From NCBI GenBank assembly GCA_037039925.1, contig JAXRKP010000281.1:142001-206000 (forward strand): a DNA stretch of 64,000 nt. The letters are read 5' to 3'. The position numbers and the translations under genes were made by a program. The notes beneath the pieces were generated by a model. That model was given only the letters and a program-made list of their open reading frames with translations, did not search any database and had not been told where the DNA came from. The DNA is from Doris montereyensis (Eukaryota; Mollusca; Gastropoda; Nudibranchia; Dorididae). Shown here in pieces: positions 1-32,301 of the stretch. The first letter of the stretch is position 1. Every line of letters starts with the position of its first letter.

Positions 1-225
1 TACTTTATCTCTGCTTCTTCTGCCATCGGTTGTCACTAAAGTGTCGCAGGGGAGACGGTAACGGTGATTAGTGTAGAATATGTATGTTGATAGTAACGAT
101 GTCGTATTTTTGTGTCTGCTCTCAGCGTGGGTGATCTTATTGGTTAACGCTGTAAACCTATACCTCAGCCGGATGTATTCTCATACTTCCGGTTTATTTA
201 ATTCGGGTTCGATTTTGTTGTTCTC

Positions 226-229
<4 letters not shown>

Positions 230-298
<69 letters not shown>
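230..298. repeat. (CT)n microsatellite
   Basis: An uninterrupted CT dinucleotide run of about 69 bp. The open frame across it, rich in Ser-Leu, is an artefact of the repeat. Confidence 0.95.
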
Positions 299-300
<2 letters not shown>

Positions 301-864
301 CAGTGTCGAGCTTGCTATGACGTATGAGTATGAGTCGACACAATTAGATCTATTATTATTATTATTAGAATATTAGGTTGTCCAAACCGCCCGTAAACCC
401 AGTGCGTCGACAGGCGAGGCATGCGATATCGCTATTTTCAATGTAATTCACCCTCTCCCTCTATGCATTGTAAATGTAGTTCCGTAACATAACAATAACA
501 GACACCAGCTGACAGTTCCATTCAAGCCCGTTCCAACCGTGTATAACTATAACCAATAGGGTTGATTGAAGTTGAAGTACCCCCGGAAACAATAAAATTG
601 CTACTGATATGATAGTCTGATCCATTGGATTTGAATAGAAATTGTCATCCTGCAGTTTGATACCAAATTTGTTTATGACATGTAACTGTAAGTGTAAGAT
701 AATTTTAGACAAAATACTTACTAAGTAGTAGTAGTAGCCTACTAATGTATGAAGGAGAGGGGGCCAGTACAATTGACCCAGTTACAGTTACACATCAATT
801 AATGGAAAGGTCAGTTTCTCCTCTTCAGATCAACCACAATTAGAAGTGAGTTCTACTTAGTTCT

Positions 865-867
<3 letters not shown>

Positions 868-947
<80 letters not shown>
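868..947. repeat. (ATT)n microsatellite
   Basis: An uninterrupted ATT trinucleotide run of about 80 bp. It is the first of several ATT arrays in the window, some of which follow retroelement 3' tails. Confidence 0.95.
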
Positions 948-948
<1 letters not shown>

Positions 949-3282
949 GTATAGTAGTACTAGTACTAGTAGTAGTAGACCTCCCACGATGAGAGAGAAA
1001 GCGTGACGCAAAAAATGCCTTGAGGCGAGGCTGGCTCAGTCACCCGTGAAGATGAGTTTTGTACTGACTACTGACTGACTCAATTACTATACTATTAGTA
1101 TTAGTATTACTACTACTAGGTTGTCCAAACCACCCGTAAACCCGGGGGGAGGGGGGACAAAAAGAACAAGAACAAACCCAGATCAGGCTATACTATTAAT
1201 AATGGTATTAATTAGATGTCTAATATACTAATAAGGAAAGAAAACGAACATAAACAAAAACGTTGAGGACACCATGACGTACATTGTAATTAAAAAACCC
1301 AAAAGAAAACAACGTACAGGAAACCATGACGTACATTATTGTACGGTAATTAAAAAAGACTTACCAAAACAAAAACAGCAATAAACATAAATAAAACACC
1401 TCCACCTAAATAAGAAGGCACCGCATAAGAAAAAGTCAGGGGCAGTAATGCTAAAATATCATTATACTACCGGATCGGTAGGTCTCTCTAGATTTAGTTT
1501 TAGTCTAGATCTAGCTTAAATTAAAAATAAGTATACATAAAAGTACGTAATATAATATGTTGCCCGGCTGAGAATAATATCGATTTGTTCTCAGCCCGGG
1601 TGAGAATAACGGCAGCCAATAAGTAAATAATCATAATAATGGGTTAGAATTTGGATCTAACAGTTAACACCAATAGTCGTAACGCCCCTCCCCCTCCCAG
1701 ATAATAATTTTTTTTAAAAATCCAAAAATACGCAACAACTTTCATTCACAATATAGATCTAGATTCTAAATAAATTCGTAAAAAAACCTTTCTTTATAGA
1801 TATATGTGTAATTCCTTAATATTGTTTCTTATGAAAGAGTTACTTAAAAAGACTGAGAGTAAGTGTTTAATACTGAGAAATAGTTATTATTTGAATGAAA
1901 AAAGAAGACACTGAAGTTTTTTGGAGGTTGAAGTTTTTTGTCTTTCTATTCTTTTTTAATAATATCTACAGAGTAAAGTTCGTCAAACGATGGAAGACTA
2001 GATCTAAGTTGTATTATATTTGATGTTTTTTAAAATCTAGCAGAGATATTTCCTTCCCAGACAGTTATTGCAAAAGTCAATAGATCTTCTATACAATGTA
2101 CTTTGAATGGTAGCGGCAGTGTAAAATAGTTTTAGAAGTTTTTATCTTTTGTCTTAAAAATCAGTTGTCGGGTCAAACTTTATCTGTTGACTTTTTATAG
2201 GCTATAAGGATGGAGGAAAAAGATTCACTTCACTACAACTGTCACGATGGATGTATTGAAGTTGACGTCATTACAACAGTCTAATTTTCATAGAGGTTTT
2301 TAATGACACTGGTGCTGGTTCCAGGGAAAAAGATTAACACATACGAAAATCATTATAATTGGCTTTACTACAACTTACTACAAGTGAAGTCAACTGTATT
2401 ATATATAGATCTAGATCTTACTTTACGAGAATCTGGATCTAGATGTTGAAAAGGAGTACTGTAGTCGGGACCCTGCCATTATGTTACTATTGTTACATTT
2501 ATCACCATCCCTGACACACAGACTCCCCAGCACCTCCCAAACCTAATTAAAATAATGGCTATACTATGGAACTCCTCCTGTCTAGAGATCTAGATCAACT
2601 TTCATTATAATTTCTTAAAAGTTTGTTAGCTGAAAAGTTTCATAGACTTTCGGATAGCTTGCCAAATTCACAAGAATTTTCATAGTCGGGCACACACCAA
2701 GGGACATGTAACTGAGAAAAAAAGTTTGGGTAACAAAATAGAAGGGTTGCTTTCAATTACTGCAATATTGTTTCATGACCAGTGTTGGTCATTTCTACAA
2801 ATCTTACTCACTATGAAACTAAATTGACATCTTATTTGAACATGAGGAGTTAAAATGTTATATCGAACTGGGCGCATCATTGATTCGAAAGTTTCTGTCT
2901 GTCGTTTGCTTTCTATGACCATATTTCTAATTGTGAAACTCAGTAGAGTTCTAATTTGCATAATAATTTGCAAAGATGATGTATAATAACAGGTTTACAA
3001 ATAGTAAAATCTAACAGTAACACAATCCCTGAAGGTTGAATTATCCCTACCTCATTACACAAGATCTTTTGTGTGAGTTCAATCATGACTAGCAGTTATG
3101 TATGTACTCACGGAAAATAATGAAACAAATGGGAAATCATGGCCATATTTTTTTGACATTTACACAACCGATCGCACTTTTTCTAATTATCTTAAGCTGT
3201 TGGTAATTTTTTTTGATTGAAATGATTTTTTACATAACGTTCTCATCGGAAACCAGGCAAAATGGTGATTATGGCCAACAGC

Positions 3283-3592
3283 CTAAATGCATACATACAT
3301 ACCTATCTACCTACGTACATTCATACAATATTTACATTACATACAATACACATACATACATTGATACATACATAAACCTACATAAATATGTAACATACAT
3401 ACATAGATACATTTGTACATACATTGATACATACATACGTATGTAAATACATATATATATACATAACATACGTATATGTACATACATGGTTTACATACAC
3501 ACAAATACATGCATACATACCTATCTACATTCATACAATCCTTATAATAATTAACATACATGCACATACATCCATATATACTTACATGCAAG
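3283..3592. repeat. (CATA)n-like degenerate tandem repeat
   Basis: About 310 bp of degenerate CATA/ACAT tetranucleotide repeat with interruptions. Open frames on both strands here, rich in Tyr, Ile, Cys and Met, come from the repeat and are not genes. Confidence 0.9.
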
Positions 3593-3640
3593 GGGAGACT
3601 GAAAAGTAATGCACACTTGGCTAAAGATCTAAAACTATTC
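3592..3640 (+). mobile_element. Solitary mariner-like terminal repeat (tentative)
   Basis: The segment starts GGGGAGACTGAAAAGTAATG, which resembles the end of a mariner-type terminal inverted repeat. A related start occurs at 8889 (GGGGAGACTGATAAATAATG). No transposase follows either. This is recognition of a short sequence style, so confidence is low. Confidence 0.3.
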
Positions 3641-4189
3641 AATCAAATTCTTAGTATCATATATGCCAGTTTGAAGCTTTCAGGGATTTTGTGGTTCATT
3701 TTTTTTGTAACGTAATATCCAACAAAAAACTTAAAACTTTTTACGTTATTTACGAAAGATTAATCTGTTATTATATAGCATCTCTGCAGTTTTATACAAA
3801 TTAATATACATTTTTATATTTTAACCTTATTGAGTTCACGCCCTAGAAAAATGGACCATACATGTTGTAAAGTTAAAAGCAAATGCAAAGCCATTCACTT
3901 CCTACAATGTCTCAAGAAACCAACCAATGCTAGCAGAATGGTTAGTCTTCCCATGTGTCATACTGTCCATTGTCAATGTTATTGACATTCAGACTGTCTG
4001 CTGTCTCAGTCTTTTGTCACACAGTCGACTGTCTCAGTCTATCATAGTCTCATATTGCCCGAATGTCTCATTCAATCATGAAAGACTGCTGCAACTGAAA
4101 GCAATCTCTCAAAACTCTTAAAAAAAATTGTCATCCCTTTAACCCCAAACTGTTAATCCAATTTTTATATTAAAGTGATGTGTTTAATT
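3641..4189. other. Non-coding, nothing recognised
   Basis: AT-rich sequence between the CATA repeat and a reverse-transcriptase relic. I see no gene, RNA or clear repeat. Confidence 0.5.
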
Positions 4190-5115
4190 CTGTTTTTAAA
4201 GTCTCCAGTGTAACTGCCATTTGATTTTCAAATTGGTAGTCCATTCCACATCCTTACTGTACCAGGGTACAATGAGTGTTGGTGACAATCAATGTTTGAA
4301 GACGGAACCATGTAGATTTCTGTTTGACGGCCTGGTTTGGTTTATCTTGTATTAAGTTAATAAAGCTGACCTAATAGAATAAGCAGTTCGTCATTTATAC
4401 TATAGCTTTAAAGAAAAAGTTATTTTATTTGTGACCCTATGTTATTCTGAAGGTATCCATTGCAGTTCCAGTTGATTCATGTTTGTTTTGGTATTTCCTT
4501 TTGTGTATGTATAGTTATTATATTAGCTACAAAGCAGGCCGCATTATTTTGCAATTTCTCAATTTCTTGTATGTAGGTCTGTAGGTGTGGGTCACAGACG
4601 TAGCTAGATCTACCATAATCTAAGACTGGTCTTATTAAAGCCTTGTATTATTGTAACGCTTCTCATTTTATATTTTTATGACAGTTGTAAAGGTTTCTTC
4701 TAAAGAAGACTGAGGCTATTTGCTTTTCTGCATAGTACTCTATGTTGCTCTTTTCATTACAATAAATTGTCTACATATTTTGCATTGTTTGTTATTTTTA
4801 GTTTTTGAAATGTATGTCATAGTCTGAAATTAATGACTTATTTTACTTTTTGCAAATTTTCAGTACCTGACATTTATCTGGATGAAACTCCATTTTCCAC
4901 TTTCTCTAACCCTATCCCTTCTCTTGATTGTGTTTTGTAATATTTTGCCATTATCCATGCTATTTATTTTTCTATACAATAGACTAGCATCAGCAAAGAG
5001 TCTTAGTTTAGTACCTGGTGAGAAGTTTTGGTCAACATCATTGATGTTTATAATGTTCTAGGAAGAAAAGAGGACCTAGGACAGTTCCCTGGGGGTAACA
5101 CTGAAAGCAATGTTT
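4190..5115 (-). mobile_element. Non-LTR retrotransposon relic, C-terminal half of reverse transcriptase
   Basis: Read on the minus strand and across frames, the segment shows reverse-transcriptase motifs in order: PQGTVLGPLFFL near 5.08 kb, then NDVDQNF, then LRLFADA where the catalytic FADD motif is expected, then MEFHPDKCQVL near 4.88 kb, and LIRPVLDYG near 4.6 kb. This order is typical of the Jockey/CR1/L2 group. The second catalytic aspartate is Ala, and stops and frame changes are frequent, so the copy is dead. Confidence 0.7.
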
Positions 5116-5339
5116 TTTGTTGTTGATAAGAATAAAAGAATTAAAAAATACGATGCATGCTGTCAGTGATACAAAACAAAAATTAATTAATTATTTACTC
5201 TTCACAAAAAAAAGATTTCATCATTCTAAAGCACTCTCTTAGGTTATTTGTAACCTTTACATCAATTTTGTAGCCTGATTGGTTGAGAGATAAAGTTGCT
5301 GTTAGGATCGCATTTTAGCTTGTTTGTATTTATATGTTC

Positions 5340-5560
5340 TAGCTTAAAGTGCCCTGCAGTGGCAGGCATAATTGATTGTTTTCTGAATGTATTTTTGGAT
5401 TGATCTTTTGTACATCCTCTGGTTCAATCATATCACCATTGTGTTTCTTGTGTAATTTTATCCTCGAAAACGTTGAGTCCAAACTTAAGTATAATATAGC
5501 TTTTAACAAACTTTACAAAAATCGAGAAGGAAACCTATGCTCTGCAAGGTTATAAGAAAC
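5340..5560. repeat. Interspersed repeat R1, diverged copy
   Basis: This stretch is similar to 15146-15345. Shared pieces include a TTTT(G/C)G(G/T)(A/C)G-like block, a segment around ATCCTCGAAAACGTT (ATCCTAGAAAACGTT in the other copy) and AATCGAGAAGGAAACC (AATCGAGAACGAAACC). A third, short copy is at 13501-13570. The class of element is unknown. Confidence 0.5.
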
Positions 5561-6539
5561 CAAAGTGATTTAAAAAAATTTTAAATTAAAATAATAATTA
5601 TACTAATGATACAGTGGTCTACACCTAAAAGGCTTCTGCCTAAGAGTAGTTAAAGGTCGCTTTTTGCGTGTGACGGATTTTCCCCTCTTTAACCCGCTCA
5701 ATGGCTGATCGCTTGTATCCGCTCGATATGTGCAGTTACATCTCAATAATCGCCTCTTGAGCCAATCACCTATGTCAAAATGACAGTGATTTCAGTACAG
5801 TCAATGGCAGAATTGTATGAGGTTTTTTAATGTTTTCATTTCACTGAATTAGGTTTATGGATCTTCTAATGTTGCTAATGCACTAATTATTGCAAGTCAT
5901 CTTTGATTCATCACAAATGGTTGAAAATTATAGAATTCACACAGAAAAATAAGTTTTATACACATTTTTAAATCATTTGTGTCTACATTATTTCTTGTCT
6001 AAAATTCCCATTCTTTGGATCAATTTGAATGTTAATTTTGTTTTACTGAAGCACATAACGAATATCTTGACGAAGGGCATTTGTACACTAATGTAATAAG
6101 TATTTTTAAAGCTTAAATCTGCCTACAAAATCTTTGTGATCAATAATTGCCACAAACCTCGGGGTGTTTGATCTTTGAGATTGCCTGAGGTAAGAGCACA
6201 TCAGGGGCAGTCTGAGCAATCACAAGCTTGTAATTTGGTCCAGATGGCCCTAAAGGAGGAAAACCATTAAAGCTAGATATGTGGCAGCCTGCAAAAAAAA
6301 TCATACCTTTCTGAATACTAAATGTTTTCAAAATCATGGAATTCATTGCATCAAGTCTTAAGTAGAAATACATGGACTCTATCTTTGAACAGAATAATTC
6401 CAGGCAAAAATTGAGAGATAAAAATTTTACGACAATGACATAGTAAGGTATAATTTTTTTTTCAATTTAGTAAAATTTAGTTGATTTCGTTATCTCTGGG
6501 TCAATTTCATAGTTTTTGTTATCATTTTTCTTCTATTTT
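5561..6539. other. Non-coding, nothing recognised
   Basis: AT-rich sequence. A 77-codon minus-strand open frame at 6140-6373 has no family resemblance I can name and is not called as a gene. Confidence 0.5.
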
Positions 6540-8190
6540 CCATTTCTCTTTTTTTCTTATCAGAGAATCTGACTCTGGATTTCTTTTTATCTTAGTTTTT
6601 ATGCCATCTTTTTTGGTTTGATCTCTTATTGTTGTGTATTGTTTCATGTAGCTTTCCCTGCTACCCTTTATAGACATTTTATTTCAGCTGCCGGTACTCT
6701 ACTGTCCAAGTTTCCCTGCCTTAATTAGTGGAGAGTAGGACAATAAACTATGTTTTCTACTGCCATTTTAGTTTATGGTGACAATTCTTGTTTACTTTTA
6801 AATGCATTTCCTAGATGGATTTATATATATATTATTATTATCATTGCCTTTTAGATTCTCTGGCTGATTTCCTCTCTTAGTTTTCTCTCTGAGTTAATCA
6901 TTACTTCTATGTTATGGTAGCTCTGAACTTGTTTTAACTTTTCTCTGCCCTGTTTAAGATTTTATGTTTTAGTTTCCCTATTAGATATACTTGCATTGTT
7001 TTTTTTTGGGAGGATTTTGCATTTGTTTTTTTATTCCTCCTTTATTTAGTTCATTATCTAGCATGTTGATATCAAGCTGAAGGTCACTTTCTGATTTTTC
7101 AAGTAGGGCTAAATCATCATCAAATGAAAGTATTGATAGATTTACTAGTTTGAGTTTTCACATACTACATTCATTTTCTTCCTTTTGAAGATGCTTTTGG
7201 GACTGAATCCATTAATATGATAAAGAAAAGAGGGCTTAGGATACAGCTCTAACTTCTATTATATCTACATCAAGTTCTTTAGATACATGTCCAGTTATTA
7301 TCATTTTCACTACATATGTTGGTTTATTGTAAAAGCTAATAATGCCTTCTATTTTGTTCTTTTTGAAAATGCCATATTACATTCCTTCTCACAGTGTGAA
7401 ATGCCTTTTCTAAGTCAATTAAACAGAAGTGCAGGTCAATGTCCATTTTAGGGATATTGCTATTACATGTATTTGTCTAATTGTAAATACATGTATGTGA
7501 TCCTGTACACTTTTTCCTGGTATGAATCCACTCTGATGTTCTTCAATCTAAACCTCTACTGTTTTCCTCAGTTTCATTTCTAGTACTGATATTCTGGCAA
7601 AAAGTTTTCTTGGTGCGCTTAATACATGTACATGTAGATAGTGATATCCGTCTAGTGTCTGAGCATTCTATAGTTGATATATCCTTTCTTGTGTATTGGT
7701 ACTTTTGTTCTCTTTTTCCACTTTCCAGTCATCTGGCACCCGTTTTAACATCCATGCTTGTTAATATATATATACAGTAGTGTGTCTGTCTCTCTCCATT
7801 TGTTTTTTATCATTTCTGAATAAACTTGATCTGCTCCTGAGGCCTTTCCTAGCAACTTTTCAAATTGCTGTTCGGATTTCTTTCATTGAGCTATCTACAT
7901 CTTCTGTTGTCTCATCTGGATTTGTTTTGTAGTCCTTCTTATTGATTTGTACTCATTGTTTCATAATTATGTTCTAGGGGGATTATGTAATTGCTAAAAA
8001 TACTTTCTCCATGTTTCCATGTATTTCTGTTTTGGCATTCTTAATTTGTCTAATTAGGCATGCTTTAGTATTTCTCATGCTTTTCAATACTCCCTGAACA
8101 GCTTTCTTGGGCATAATAACATTGTTTTCTGTCTCTTTTATTTTGTATGCAGTCTGTCCATATTTCTCTTGGACGTTTTTTCCCCTTCAG
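6540..8190 (-). mobile_element. LINE-B relic, reverse transcriptase and C-terminal region
   Basis: The stretch can be aligned by eye along most of its length with the minus-strand LINE-B copy at 24.3-27.3 kb. For example the text at 6600-6690 matches 24580-24680, 7380-7440 matches 25165-25205 and 7690-7900 matches 25430-25640. It contains the C-terminal region, the fingers/palm of the reverse transcriptase and part of the linker towards the endonuclease. Frames are broken throughout, so it is an old inactive copy. Confidence 0.75.
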
Positions 8191-8880
8191 ACTGAAGATG
8201 TACTCAAATATGGATGAAACAGCATGTTGCTTTTATCTTCTTTGACTCGTATTGATAGTATAAGCAAAGTATTTTACTTTTAATTTACAGTGTAGGCTAC
8301 ATTTTCATGAACTTGACGATGGTTTAAAGTCATCTTCTTTTTAAGATATCACTCCTTTCTTCACGAACTTCATGGGTTGAGCATTTCTTTCTGAGGCACA
8401 AACGGCAGACCTTTTAACTTTACTTTTTTAGTATTTTCATGTAACACATCTTTGTTGCAATGTAGTTTAGTATAATCTTTAAAATCAAACAAATCATGTC
8501 CGTATTACACATTCTCAACGTAATTCATCTTGTAAATATAATAATGTGTTGTTTGCATTAAGTAACACTTCTTCGTCTTCTTTTGTTTCTGCTTTGTTTT
8601 GTACATTGTCATGTACACCTTTTTTAAATGGCTATTTTATCATCTTTCCTTCTTTATCTTTAATAAAACGACCTAAACTAGATCTGTACCGGTATTTTCT
8701 TTAGAATAAATAAATTAATATATTTCATGAGGAAGCTTCATAAGTTTCAAATTGATAATAAAAAAACATTTTAATAAGACTTTTCCATGAAGCTTGCATA
8801 AAGAGTAACCATTGTTAGCATAACAGCTTGGAGAGAGAATACAAGGGAGAAAGAAAAGAAGAAATTTAATAACATACTAA
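8191..8880. other. Non-coding, nothing recognised
   Basis: AT-rich stretch between two LINE relics, with no recognisable gene. Confidence 0.5.
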
Positions 8881-8888
8881 AACATGTC

Positions 8889-9421
8889 GGGGGAGACTGA
8901 TAAATAATGTAGAGTTGGAGAGCTTTGAATCTTTATGAAAATCTATGCAAGATCAAACTCAGGAGAATACTAAAAAGACAACACCCTCCTCTTTTCCCCA
9001 TGCACACAACAAGTAGCATAGCCAAAACAACTAGTAGAAGCGGTCGACTTATACATTTAAATTCCCGCACTGAGAGATATTTTAGATCTTTTCTTCTAAG
9101 TGCTGTAAGAAATTTTGACAATTCTTAACTTTGAAATATGTCCGTTTACAAATGTTTGAACGATGAAAATTGCTGAATGGAGAATGAATGATTTGTAATA
9201 ATGTGATGAATGTGTATGAAGCTTATTGTTTATGTACATTGTTTCACCACACTATCTACTTACTTATCTTTATATATATTTTTCCCTAGAATCTATACAT
9301 TAATAATTAATTTAAGTTAAATTTGTTTTTGATTTAAATATATTGAGGTCTTCTTGTATTTCTGACGGAACACACGTATAATTTCCTTTTCTTGATCAAT
9401 AAAGATAATTGAATTGAATTG
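8889..9421 (+). mobile_element. LINE 3' end with AATTG tail
   Basis: A 67-codon plus-strand frame (8925-9128) ends in SRTERYFRSFLLSAVRNFDN, which resembles the C-terminus of CR1/Jockey-type ORF2 proteins. After about 200 bp of untranslated sequence comes GGAACACACGTATAATTTCC, then AATAAAG and a short AATTG repeat. Related tails occur at 20575-20630 and 27636-27670. This is a 5'-truncated copy. Confidence 0.6.
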
Positions 9422-10092
9422 ATATGATGGTATATTTCATTCACAGAATAATAAAAAATACTTAAATACATGTACATGTCCTTGTAGATCTATAGGCAAG
9501 TTATTATCATTCGATATTAAGTCTAATGAAATAGGGCTTTATAATGTATAATGATAATATTAATAACACAAGTCAAAGTATCTGTTATGATAGGTTCACA
9601 AAGTTTAATGTATAGAATGGAATGAATAGACTACATGGACGACTCAGTGTAGAATGGTAAGAACAACACAATGATAAGTGATGTGGACGTTAATAGAGAC
9701 ATGTGATAACAAGTTAACTAGCATTCACACAAGCAGTTCCATGATATTCAAACACACAAGCAGTTCCATGATATTCAAACACGCAACAGTTCACAATTTA
9801 AAAGACATCACATCCCTCCCTTCTTTTGGAATAAATGTATATTTAATCTATCCAATGAGTTTTCTTTTCATGAAAAAAAAGCATACATTATGTTCACAAT
9901 ATGAGACATAAATACATGGTCTCTAAGAGATACTAAACTAGTATAGGATTATAATGTTGATTTACTAGTGTATATATATATATGCAATATGATGTAAACC
10001 ACTGCACAATGTGAATTTTGAAAATCTTGCTTCTAAAGTTATGAAAAATTTCTCATGACAAATAATTATGTCATCATTGTCTTTAAACACAG
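9422..10092. other. Non-coding stretch just upstream of DXO coding exon 1
   Basis: No gene or clear repeat, apart from a short duplication (CAAGCAGTTCCATGATATTC at about 9730 and 9762). The sequence ends in a possible splice acceptor (AAACACAG, ending 10092), so a 5' untranslated exon may lie further upstream. Confidence 0.5.
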
Positions 10093-10102
10093 ATGACCAA
10101 AG

Positions 10103-30186
<20,084 letters not shown>

Positions 30187-30629
30187 AGAAAAAGTGAAAA
30201 ATAGCAAACCTGTTTCTTGTTTCTTTGATCTTTTTGGTAATTTGGTAATTGTTTCAGCAATCAACTTATTATATACTGAGGTCATGCATTATTTAAATTT
30301 GTCATTTTTAATTACTGCATAAAAATGTCCATAACGCTTTACTACCGAAATGAAAATGTCATTCTTATAATCTAAAATTATTATCAAGGTGCTATTTGTG
30401 TAAAGCAGTAATTGTTTTAAAACCTGTATTGTTGGAAAGGCTAATTTTTTCTCTTGTTCTGTTTGGAAAACGATGAGTGTCACACTTTTCTCTCTATCCA
30501 TTATGAGCAAAATATAAACAACACAGAAATAGTGTTGATTTGTCCTTTCTTATCATTGGTAGATGGTGGTATAGAATAAGGAGTTTTTTGATAACAGAGA
30601 ATGCTCCTACAAGTACCCTTAGGTTTTTA
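30187..30629 (+). other. Probable DXO 3' untranslated region
   Basis: AT-rich sequence directly after the DXO stop codon, with no coding capacity. Its end is not defined. Confidence 0.4.
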
Positions 30630-31090
30630 AATCATATTTTGCTCACAGTCACAGTACTCACAGATTAACTCTTTCTGAAAGGTCATTCTCAGTAGGGGCC
30701 CAAAATTGTGGAATAGTTTCAGTCAAGATGTCGAATCATCAAGAAATCTTTACATTTTCAAAATGAGACTCAAAGCATATCTATTCAAGAAAGCATACGA
30801 ATAAGTATTGTCCCTTAGATAAAAACAATTTCTATTATAAACCAACATCTTAAGTTCTGAACATTCTGTTCCCCATTTCATCAAATTATCGTGATTTTAC
30901 ATGCAATATGAAATTGTACTAGTTTTTACATTCTTACTTTTTTCCAATAATGTTATTGTTAATGTTATGACTTTTTGTTTCGTGTTTGTACATACTAAGT
31001 TTTATTCTCAGTGTCTTAGAGCATTTAAATGAATTTGTGTGCTTTATAAATGAATAATTTCTATTATTACTACCATTTACTATTATTTTT
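30630..31090 (+). mobile_element. LINE 3' end (CR1/L2-type ORF2 C-terminus and tail)
   Basis: Across frames the plus strand reads RLTLSERSFSV, G.A.KLWNS-like, SSRNLYIFKMRLKAYLFKKA, a familiar C-terminus of CR1/L2-like proteins. It is followed by an untranslated tail with AGAGCATTTAAATGAATTTG and CTTTATAAATGAATAATTTC, ending in ATT units. Truncated at the 5' end. Confidence 0.65.
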
Positions 31091-32300
31091 TTGAGTGGAA
31101 ATTTCCAAACCGACCAAGCTTGTTTTAAACAATATTGACAACTTTCAAGTGGTGACACCCTAAATTCGGTTGAGGTTGGAAAAGCTTTTCAATATGAAAA
31201 GAACTTCCGAATACATGCTTTATTCATTTTCCCAATGTTCAAATCCCATTCCTTGAGAATTCTCACTCATTTTGATCTGCTAATGTACCAGATTTTGATA
31301 CTATTTGTTACTGTGGCTGGCTATGTCGCAAAGAACGCTAGCTTTGAAATATTACAATTATATTTATTAATTATGTCTCCCACTGTGATTAGATTTGATT
31401 TGAAATTTATTGCTTGTTTTCATTGTCAAGTGTAATTATGATTGAATAGTGCTTGTGTGTGTATAGTATATATGTATGTGTGTGTGTGCGTGTGTGTGTT
31501 TACATGCATGTGCATATTTGCAATTTGGGTGAAATATAAGACAACAAGAAAAATGAAACATCAAGAATCCTCAGTCTTATACTTTATTTTTGATGTTCTG
31601 TTTTGTGATAAAAATAAGTGATTAAGTGTGACAGTGTATCTCTCTTTAACTCTCTCTCTTCCTCCTCCTTCTCTTTATCCCTCTCTTTCTCTCTCTCTCC
31701 CCCTCCCTCCCTATCTCTCTCTCTCAAGTGGATAGTTGGCGGGACTGTAGGTCCTATTGCTTTCATTTCACTCTTCCACTTTTCTATAATCTTGCTTTTT
31801 CTTCATTAACATCACCAATGGGGTAAACGTCAATGAAACAAACTGTATGTCTGTCTCTATCTCTCTATCTCCAAGTCTGTCTGTCTGTCTATGTCTCTCT
31901 CTATTTCAATGTCTGTCTATCTATCTGTCAATCTATCTCAATCAACAAATGATACTAGACAAACATTTTTTTAAATTATTAAGACGTGTTTATAAACGTT
32001 ATTTAGTTTACACTAGATCTAGATAATAATAATTCCAAATATAAACAAAATGAAGTATGAAAATAAATGAAGCCTACTGAACTGAAAAAATTCAAAGAAG
32101 ACATTTGAACCAGCATCAATGATTGATTGTCATATTTTGTAGTTCTTACAGCTGGTGCCTTGTAACTTTAAACCCTTGTCTTACTTTGAACAGGTTTCGT
32201 GTGGTTAGCCTTTTTTTCTTTTGTTTTACACTATAACAGCCGTCCTGTTTCAAGATTGCAGGCCTTGACTAGATCTATATTAAAAGTAATAAAAATGATA
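31091..32300. other. Non-coding, low-complexity patches
   Basis: Contains a GT-rich patch (31450-31500), a CT-rich patch (31630-31730) and a CTGT/TCTA-type patch (31850-31940). No gene recognised. Confidence 0.6.
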
Positions 32301-32301
32301 A

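Larger units (their letters stand above)
1..3280. other. Non-coding stretch with microsatellites
   Basis: No reading frame here looks like a gene. The stretch holds a CT array (230-298), an ATT array (868-947), a 27-bp direct repeat (374-400 and 1117-1143, one mismatch) and a short duplicated motif beginning CCATGACGTACATT near 1272 and 1323. Between 1.48 and 2.6 kb the hexamers AGATCT and TCTAGA recur unusually often. It lies upstream of DXO, so a 5' non-coding exon or promoter could be present, but I could not identify one. Confidence 0.6.

Noticed and set aside
3213..3642. Tyr/Cys/Met-rich open frames on both strands
   Set aside because: They come from the CATA repeat.
6140..6373. A 77-codon minus-strand open frame
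   Set aside because: No family features, no neighbouring gene evidence, in AT-rich DNA.
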